A DNA stretch of 64,000 nucleotides. Origin: an uncultured Hyphomicrobium sp. (GTDB taxonomy: Bacteria; Pseudomonadota; Alphaproteobacteria; Rhizobiales; Hyphomicrobiaceae). This document shows, piece after piece, positions 58,272 through 64,000 of the stretch. The number at the start of each line of letters is the position of its first letter. The first letter of the stretch is position 1. The DNA lies in contig NZ_CADEFI010000001.1 in NCBI RefSeq assembly GCF_902826555.1, positions 32,070 to 96,069 of the forward strand, read 5' to 3'. The translations under genes and the position numbers were made by a program. The notes beneath the pieces are model-generated. The model was given only the letters and a program-made list of their open reading frames with translations, searched no databases and was not told the DNA's origin.

Positions 58272-59417
58272 CTATTCGTGGCCGAAGGACTTGAGCTGCC
58301 AGGGGTCGTTCGAAGGGTTTGCCCAGTCGAACGGCCTGGACGACCTGTGCGCCGGCGCGCCGGACTTCGCCGAGGCTTTGTCGCCGGCAGCGGGGGCCGA
58401 CGCCACATCGTCGGGCGCGGCACCGGAGACCGGCCATGTCGCTGCGCGGTCGGCCAGCGGCACGTTGGCGGCCGCAACGGATTTTGCCTTGAGCGCCTTT
58501 TCAGCGATGGCGTCATACTCGGGCAACGTGACCGGGCTCGCCTTGGCGACCAAATGCACGACCTTGTAGCCGCGGGTCTTGAGCTCTGTGAGCAGGCTCG
58601 AAAGCGCGCCGGCCGTGGACGGCTGGATGTCGTGGAAAAGGATGATGCCCTTCTTCTCGTGGTCGAGCTGCGCAAGAACGTTGCGAAGCACCACGCCCGG
58701 GCTCCGGGTGCGGAAGTCCTTCGAATCGACGTGGATGCCGAACATGCCGACGCCGCGGCTCTTGATGTAGTCCATGCTGGACTTGCTGTAGCCCAGGTAT
58801 GGGAAACGGAAGAACGGTGCGATGGGCGCGCCGGTGGCGGCGGCGACGGCGGACAGGCCCAGCTCGAACTCGCGCTTCATGGCGGCCGCGCTCAAGCCCG
58901 AGAGCTTCTTGTGCGACCAGGTGTGGGTGCCGATGGTGTGCCCGCGACGGGCCACCTCCTGCAGCGTCGCCGGATCGGCAATAGCCATGCGGCCAACCGA
59001 GAAGAACGTCGCTTTCGTGCACTGCTCGTCGAGGGCGTCGAGGATCGGCAGCGTGTAGCGGCGCATCGGCCCGTCGTCGAAGGTGAGGACGATCTCGCCG
59101 GGCTCGAGGAATTTGGGCTCGGTCTTGAGGTATTGGTCTCCGAAGGCAGGGCCTGTCGTGGTGTCGATCTCCACGATGCGGGAGACACCGAGAACGTCCG
59201 CACGGTCCGCGCAGCCCGCAGCGATGGTCGGCTTCAGGTTGGCCTCGGCGCCAGCGGCCGGATTGACGGAGAGCGCCTGCCCAGTGGCGGCGGGTGTGCT
59301 CGCGGCCGGCGTGCTCGGTCCGGTTTCGGCGTAGGCGCGGTCAAAACCCGACAACGAGCCGGCGCTCGCGGCCATCGCGAGACTCAAGGCCAGCCATGTG
59401 CACCGACAGGCGCGCAT
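58272..59417 (-). CDS. Polysaccharide deacetylase family protein (CE4), second of two
   Basis: A 381-residue secreted CE4-type protein. A signal peptide of ~30 residues (WLALSLAMAASAGSLSGF) is followed by a ~60-residue linker. The NodB motifs are IVLTFDDGPMRRY, RRGHTIGTHTWSHKKLS and FFRFPYLGYSKSSM. The domain resembles that of the neighbouring 57088-58131 gene closely, including LGVSRIVEIDTTTGPAFG versus LGVSRVLEIDTSGGPMFG. The pair therefore arose by duplication. The ATG at 59417 follows GGGGAGAT. The stop-to-start gap to the downstream copy is 140 bases. Confidence 0.9.
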   Translation of the reverse strand: MRACRCTWLALSLAMAASAGSLSGFDRAYAETGPSTPAASTPAATGQALSVNPAAGAEANLKPTIAAGCADRADVLGVSRIVEIDTTTGPAFGDQYLKTEPKFLEPGEIVLTFDDGPMRRYTLPILDALDEQCTKATFFSVGRMAIADPATLQEVARRGHTIGTHTWSHKKLSGLSAAAMKREFELGLSAVAAATGAPIAPFFRFPYLGYSKSSMDYIKSRGVGMFGIHVDSKDFRTRSPGVVLRNVLAQLDHEKKGIILFHDIQPSTAGALSSLLTELKTRGYKVVHLVAKASPVTLPEYDAIAEKALKAKSVAAANVPLADRAATWPVSGAAPDDVASAPAAGDKASAKSGAPAHRSSRPFDWANPSNDPWQLKSFGHE

Positions 59418-59688
59418 TCGATCATCTCCCCTATGCCCTGCCGTTCGGCTTATCGAGGCACGAAGCTGCATTGAACCACGGTTCGTAAAAGAGTTAGTAG
59501 CTATTTTGCAACCGCTTATGAAAGCCGCTCATTTTTGGCGGATCGGAGTGTCGTGAGAGTGACGGCTATGCTAAGGGCCTGACCCTGAGCAGAGGTCCCT
59601 CCGTTGTTGTTTTTGTAGCGCCGAGCGGGCTGCCTTCGCGGCGGCCCCAGGGACTCTGTGCCGCAGACCTTTCGCCCTTGGAGTCTCG

Positions 59689-61068
59689 ATGTCGGGTCTC
59701 GACGAACAGCAACCCACTCCGGAGACCGATGCCATCAGCGTCGCCGATCTCGTGCGCGATGTCGCGATCGCGTTGCACGACGGCGACAGCCGGCGTGCTG
59801 CCGGGCTGGTGATTAACCTTCACCCTCGCGATCTCGCAGATGTCATCGAGCTGCTCAGCGCCGAGCATCGCGTCGCGCTGATCCAGGCGCTGGGGCCCGC
59901 CTTCAACTACGAGGTGCTGTCGGAGATCGACGAGACGGTTCGCGACCAGCTCTCGGAGGCGCTGCCGAACGAGCTCCTGGCGCGGGCCGTCACCGAGCTC
60001 GATACGGACGACGCGGCTTACCTTATCGAGAATCTCGAACCGGAGGACCGGGACGAGATTCTTGCGCAATTGCCCAAGGGCGAACGCGCGGCCCTCGAAC
60101 GGCAGCTCGATTATCCGGAGGATTCTGCCGGCCGTCTCATGCAGAGCGACTTCGTCGCCGTCGCTCCTTACTGGACGGTCGAGCAAGTCATCGAGCACGC
60201 CCGCGAGAGCGACGATCTGCCGGACAGCTTTTCGGAGATCTTCGTCGTCGATCCGACGTTCCGCGTGATCGGGAGCGTTGAGCTTTCGCGGATTCTCCGC
60301 TCCAAGCGCGACGTGCCGATCTCCGACATCATGGAGACCGATCTCGATACGGTGCTCGCGACCGCCGATCAGGAGGAGGTGGCGCGCCAGTTCGAGCGCT
60401 ACGATCTCTTTTCGGCTCCGGTCGTCGACGAGAACGGGAAGCTGGTCGGCGTGATCACGGTCGACGACGTGGTGGAGGTCATCCAGGACGAGGCGGACGA
60501 GGACATGAGGGCCCTCGGTGGCGTGGGCGACGAAAGCCTCGCCGACAGCGTCTTTCAGACGGCGAAGAGCCGCGTGCCCTGGCTGATCGTCAACCTGGGC
60601 ACTGCGGTGCTGGCATCGTTCGTGATCGGGCTGTTCGATGCCACCATCGAGCAAATGGTGGCGCTCGCCGTGCTGATGCCGATTGTCGCCTCCATGGGAG
60701 GCAACGCCGGCACGCAGACCATGACGGTGACGGTGCGTGCGCTTGCAACCAACAAGCTCGGCTCGACCAATGCGCCGCGCATCATTTCGCGCGAAACGCT
60801 GGTCGGTCTTTTGAACGGCCTCATTCTCTCGGTGATCATGGCGCTTATCGTGTTCGTGTGGTTCGGCTCGAGCCGACTCGGGGGGGTGATCGGGGCTGCA
60901 ATGGTGGTGAACCTGCTCGCGGCGGCGCTGGCCGGGATTCTGATCCCGCTCGCGCTCGACCGCTTAAAGCTCGATCCGGCGCCGGCGTCCGGCGTGTTCG
61001 TGACCATGGTCACGGATTGCGTGGGTTTTTTCGCCTTCCTCGGGCTGGCGTCGGTGTTCCTGCTGTAG
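59689..61068 (+). CDS. mgtE: Magnesium transporter MgtE
   Basis: A 459-residue MgtE. The cytoplasmic N-domain (residues ~30-135, with LHPRDLADVIELLSAEHRVA) is followed by two CBS domains (VAPYWTVEQVIEHARESDDL and YDLFSAPVVDENGKLVGVIT), then the plug and five membrane helices. The pore signature PIVASMGGNAGTQTMTVTVR is intact. It is a Mg2+-gated Mg2+ channel of the inner membrane. The gene is followed 122 bases later by a CorA-like gene and then, in the opposite orientation, by an MgtC-like gene, so three magnesium-related systems lie together. Confidence 0.95.
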   Translation: MSGLDEQQPTPETDAISVADLVRDVAIALHDGDSRRAAGLVINLHPRDLADVIELLSAEHRVALIQALGPAFNYEVLSEIDETVRDQLSEALPNELLARAVTELDTDDAAYLIENLEPEDRDEILAQLPKGERAALERQLDYPEDSAGRLMQSDFVAVAPYWTVEQVIEHARESDDLPDSFSEIFVVDPTFRVIGSVELSRILRSKRDVPISDIMETDLDTVLATADQEEVARQFERYDLFSAPVVDENGKLVGVITVDDVVEVIQDEADEDMRALGGVGDESLADSVFQTAKSRVPWLIVNLGTAVLASFVIGLFDATIEQMVALAVLMPIVASMGGNAGTQTMTVTVRALATNKLGSTNAPRIISRETLVGLLNGLILSVIMALIVFVWFGSSRLGGVIGAAMVVNLLAAALAGILIPLALDRLKLDPAPASGVFVTMVTDCVGFFAFLGLASVFLL

Positions 61069-61189
61069 GCTGCTTCGCACTTTATGAAGCTTAAATGACG
61101 GTGGGCGGAAGTTTGTCGCTTGCCGGGCGGCGGCACACCTGGTTATCAGGGGGCGAACGCGTCCAGCAGCCTGAGACACCCCGGTCGCC

Positions 61190-62833
61190 ATGGATCAAGA
61201 AAAACGCGTCAGGCATCTGCGCCAAATCCTGCTCTGGCCGGTCTATCTGTTGCCCCTCGACGAGGGTGCGCCGCTGCAGGACCATTGGGAGCATCTGGAA
61301 AAGCCGGGCCCCGACAACCCGTGGCGGGAGCTCGATGACGAGTTCGGCGACCCGTGCGAGTTCCAGGCCCGGCATTACAACGAATTCGTGACATTCCTGC
61401 CGCCGGTGCAGCGCTTTCTCTATGGCCAGGGACTCGGACGCTCGGTGAGCAAGGTCTATGGCGAAAGTCCGATCAGGGTGATGCGCCGGACCGACGTCTC
61501 GGCCGCGCGCATCACGCTCGACAAGGGCGGTGAGCCGGTCATGCTCAACATCGCACACGTCGACCTCTACTTTTTCTACGATATCGACATCGCAATTCTC
61601 GCGCTCGAGGTGTGGGCCGACGATATTCCGCTCACGACGGCGCAAAGTCTGATGTTCCGGTTCGGGCGCGCCTATCCTGCCTATTGGGAGTCGCGCGACG
61701 GCCGCGGCGGGCATTGCCCGTGGAAGGTCGAATGGCTCGGCGTCGAAGGACAGGTGCTGGCGCAATCCGACTACGAGAACCGCGAAAAGTTTCTGTCGTT
61801 CGTTTGCCGTCACCGAGCGCCGACCACGGCCGCGCATTGGGAATTCCTGCTGGCGCCCATGGTTCTGCATCATGCGGACGTGAAGGGCCTCGTGCGCTAC
61901 CGGCAGCTCGAATACTACCGCATGCCGTACATGGCGTATCTTTCGCTCGAACGGTCGGAGGCGCTGTCGCGCTCGGATTCCATTCGGCTAGCGTTGGGCA
62001 ACGAGGCCGGCGAGAACGCGGCGCTCCCCTATTCGGACGCCTACCTCTCCGATTTCGAGACACGGTACTGCTACGATCGCAACTTCATGTCAGGCGGCGG
62101 AGAGAAGGCCTCCAACGTGCGGTTTCACGCCTCGGGCGATACGCTGGTGGTGACGGGAGACTCGGACGACACGTTCTATACCGATCTCAACAACGGCATT
62201 CTCTCCCGGTTCCGCCACCAGCATTTTCTGATGTTTCTTATCGCGCACTTCCAGAAGGCATCGCTTCTGATGTTCTCGGACCGGCTGGTGGGCGCGGTGA
62301 GCCGGCTCGAAATCACCAATGCCAAGGCGAACCGCGTTTTCCGCCGCGATATCCGCCATGCGCACGAGAATTTCCTGCGCTTCGCACACCGCTATTGGTT
62401 CCATGACATCTCACACCAAGCGCAGGTGCGTGAGCTGTTCGACATGACGCGGCGCCATCTGCAGCTCGACAGCCTCTATGGCGAGGTGCGCGAGGAGTTG
62501 CAGGACATGGGCAACTTCCTCGAGGTGGAGGCCACCCGCAAGCAGAACGAGACGGTGGTTCGCCTGACGGTGGTGACGACGTTCGGTCTCGTCGGCACGG
62601 TGACGACGGGCTTCATCGGCATGAACCTGTTCGACTGGACGCAGGAGCCGACTTGGTGGAAGGTGGCAGCGTTTTTTGCCGTTTTCGTGCCGACGGCGTT
62701 CCTGACGCTCTACACCGTCGTCAAGTCGCGGCGGCTTTCGGATTTCCTCGATGCACTCTCGGACGAGACGGTGAGCTGGGGCCGCCGTTGGCGGGCATTG
62801 ATGCGCGTCTGGTTCGGAAAATCGCCGTCCTGA
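61190..62833 (+). CDS. CorA-family divalent cation transporter
   Basis: A 547-residue protein, longer than the usual ~320 residues of CorA. A large cytoplasmic N-terminal part (~1-430) includes LNIAHVDLYFFYDIDIAILA and the helical LQDMGNFLEVEATRKQNETV. Two C-terminal membrane helices follow, with the signature GMN at residues 477-479 (TTGFIGMNLFDW) and a KSRRLSDFLDAL tail. It likely moves Mg2+ or related cations as a pentamer. The extended N-terminus is of the long CorA-like type; its function is not known. Confidence 0.87.
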   Translation: MDQEKRVRHLRQILLWPVYLLPLDEGAPLQDHWEHLEKPGPDNPWRELDDEFGDPCEFQARHYNEFVTFLPPVQRFLYGQGLGRSVSKVYGESPIRVMRRTDVSAARITLDKGGEPVMLNIAHVDLYFFYDIDIAILALEVWADDIPLTTAQSLMFRFGRAYPAYWESRDGRGGHCPWKVEWLGVEGQVLAQSDYENREKFLSFVCRHRAPTTAAHWEFLLAPMVLHHADVKGLVRYRQLEYYRMPYMAYLSLERSEALSRSDSIRLALGNEAGENAALPYSDAYLSDFETRYCYDRNFMSGGGEKASNVRFHASGDTLVVTGDSDDTFYTDLNNGILSRFRHQHFLMFLIAHFQKASLLMFSDRLVGAVSRLEITNAKANRVFRRDIRHAHENFLRFAHRYWFHDISHQAQVRELFDMTRRHLQLDSLYGEVREELQDMGNFLEVEATRKQNETVVRLTVVTTFGLVGTVTTGFIGMNLFDWTQEPTWWKVAAFFAVFVPTAFLTLYTVVKSRRLSDFLDALSDETVSWGRRWRALMRVWFGKSPS

Positions 62834-62848
62834 GCGATCCGCTTCTGG

Positions 62849-63544
62849 CTAGTCGCCGCTGGGCGAGATGCGGAATTCTATGAGATCGACGCGCTTTCTC
62901 AGCTCGCCTGCGAGCTGCTCAATGGCGTGTTTGCTCGCGGTGCGCACCATCATGCGGTACTCGAAGAAGCCTGCTTCCCGGTCCAGCCGGTAGCTCATGT
63001 TGGCAATCGAGAAGCCTTGCTTGGTGATGACGCTGCGCACGTCTCCCTCGGGTGGAATCTGACCCTCGTTGAAGCGCAGGACGAGCTGGCCGAAGGTGTG
63101 GCTCGGGATCCAAGCCTCGATGCGCCGGAAGATTGCCAGCGTACCGAGCGTGGCGAGCGTCGCCAGCGTGGCCGGGTAGAAGAAGCCGACGCCGAACAGG
63201 ATACCGATCGCCGCCGTGATCCAGATCGAGGCGGCGGTGGTGAGGCCGCGCACCGTGAGGCCGTCCTTGAAGATGACGCCGGCGCCGAGAAAGCCGATGC
63301 CCGTCATGATGCCTTGCGCGATGCGTGTCGGATCGGTGCGCACGGTTTCCATGGGCACGCCGCTTCCGAGCCAGTCCCACTGATAGGCCGTTACGACCAT
63401 CAGAAGCGCTGAGGCGAGGCAGACGAGGGCGTGCGTGCGGAAGCCGGCCGGGCGGCCGTGGAAGCTGCGTTCGAGCCCGATCAAGCTCCCGGCGGCCCAG
63501 GCGGCGCCGATGTGGGTCGCGATCTCAATGTGGTGCTGGTTCAT
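62849..63544 (-). CDS. MgtC/SapB family protein
   Basis: A 231-residue MgtC-type protein. The N-terminal four-to-five-helix membrane domain has HIGAAWAAGSLIGLERSFHG and GIMTGIGFLGAGVIFKDGLT, which are the MgtC signatures. A soluble C-terminal ACT-like domain (about residues 150-231) includes YRLDREAGFFEYRMMVRTAS. MgtC supports growth at low Mg2+ and survival inside host cells, by modulating F-ATPase or K+ transport. This does not make the organism a pathogen. The ATG at 63544 was chosen; upstream in-frame sequence is basic and unconserved. It is convergent with the CorA-like gene. Confidence 0.9.
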   Translation of the reverse strand: MNQHHIEIATHIGAAWAAGSLIGLERSFHGRPAGFRTHALVCLASALLMVVTAYQWDWLGSGVPMETVRTDPTRIAQGIMTGIGFLGAGVIFKDGLTVRGLTTAASIWITAAIGILFGVGFFYPATLATLATLGTLAIFRRIEAWIPSHTFGQLVLRFNEGQIPPEGDVRSVITKQGFSIANMSYRLDREAGFFEYRMMVRTASKHAIEQLAGELRKRVDLIEFRISPSGD

Positions 63545-63560
63545 GCTGCGCGCTCCGCTT

Positions 63561-64000
63561 TCACGGGGTTCCTGCGACGCGTCGCGCCGGACGCAGGGGC
63601 TGGGTGGCGCGTGCGGCGAGGATGGCGTCTGCAACCTCGACAAAGCCGTTTCCACCCGCACCTCGGGTTATCCATGCGGGTGGTTTCGGGATATCGGCCA
63701 GGTGCTCGGTGACGGTGCTGACGCCGGCGGATTTGGGAACGTGGGCGAACATTGGGGCGTCGTTGGCGGAGTCGCCGATGAAGACGACGCTGTCGAGATC
63801 GGCGTCGATGTCCAAGCCGATCGCGTCGGGCAGGAATTTGCGTGCCGCGGTGATCTTGTCGTAGCCGCCGAGCCATGCCAGCGCCCAGATCGCGTTCAGC
63901 GTGGCGCGCGCGCCGGCCGTTTCGAACGCGCGAACGATGGCGAGCGCGGTCGTTCGGGAAGCGGGACGGGTGAACGCGAGGCTTGTCAGCCGGAACGATT
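63561..64000 (-). CDS. HAD-IIB family phosphatase (5' end outside window)
   Basis: The minus-strand frame enters at the right edge without a start and stops at 63561, giving ~146 C-terminal residues. GYDKITAARKFLP and motif IV SVVFIGDSANDAPMFAHVPK are typical of HAD-IIB (Cof, sucrose-phosphate or mannosyl-3-phosphoglycerate phosphatase-like) enzymes. The sequence PPAWITRGAGGNGFVEVADA follows, as in mannosyl-3-phosphoglycerate phosphatase-related proteins. Motif I and the cap lie outside. It ends 16 bases before the MgtC-like start, so both are probably in one transcript. Confidence 0.8.
   Translation of the reverse strand, partial: SFRLTSLAFTRPASRTTALAIVRAFETAGARATLNAIWALAWLGGYDKITAARKFLPDAIGLDIDADLDSVVFIGDSANDAPMFAHVPKSAGVSTVTEHLADIPKPPAWITRGAGGNGFVEVADAILAARATQPLRPARRVAGTP

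Overview
The window is a high-GC chromosomal segment of an alphaproteobacterium, most likely of the order Hyphomicrobiales (Rhizobiales), perhaps a Hyphomicrobium-like organism. The evidence is the gene content and order: popZ next to valS; the run argS - SPOR protein - nagZ - scpA - scpB - tatABC - serS - surE - M23/LysM peptidase - yajC - secD - secF - Mth938-like - phytoene-synthase-like; and an RcdA (DUF1465) gene beside rpmE. The genus is an inference. I see no prophage, IS element, integron, plasmid gene or CRISPR array. Nearly everything is chromosomal core with a few accessory membrane and envelope genes.

Layout. 1-5.2 kb: a truncated TPR protein of probable CHAT type, a membrane-anchored hypothetical protein, a drug-efflux MFS protein fused to a winged helix, tRNA-Cys and a DUF1232 protein. 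5.3-7.8 kb: a PIMT-like methyltransferase and the outer membrane channel TolC. 8.1-13.9 kb: two tandem PopZ paralogues followed by valS. 14-18 kb: a composite palindromic repeat, a DUF2939 protein, ilvD and an overlapping ExoR-like Sel1 protein. 18-30 kb: xthA and erpA on the minus strand, then dgt, argS, a SPOR protein, nagZ, scpA, scpB, an orphan ABC ATPase and tatABC. 30-40 kb: serS, surE, a second copy of the composite repeat, a perfect CtrA-type site ahead of an NlpD-like lipoprotein, a DUF815 ATPase (minus strand), yajC-secD-secF, a Mth938-like protein and an NDUFAF6-like protein. 40-49.6 kb: a large secreted SGNH hydrolase, an exporter ABC protein, rpmE, rcdA, a three-hairpin candidate small RNA, a CNNM/CBS protein, a DUF1192 protein, a quinone oxidoreductase and a HAD phosphatase. 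49.6-64 kb: a degenerate EAL protein, a degenerate SDR, an RND pump with its adaptor, two polysaccharide deacetylases, and a magnesium group (MgtE, CorA-like, MgtC/SapB) ending in a truncated HAD gene.

Two themes link the genes. The first is cell-cycle and polarity functions: two PopZ proteins, RcdA (a CtrA-degradation adaptor), ScpAB, a TipF-like degenerate EAL protein and a CtrA-type box. These fit an asymmetrically dividing or budding cell. The second is envelope biogenesis and transport: Tat and Sec export, TolC with an RND pump, peptidoglycan enzymes (NagZ, SPOR, LysM/M23), deacetylases and three magnesium-transport families side by side. The observations most worth following up are the tandem popZ pair, the candidate small RNA between rcdA and the CNNM gene, the CtrA box, the two composite repeats, the magnesium cluster and the SGNH protein.
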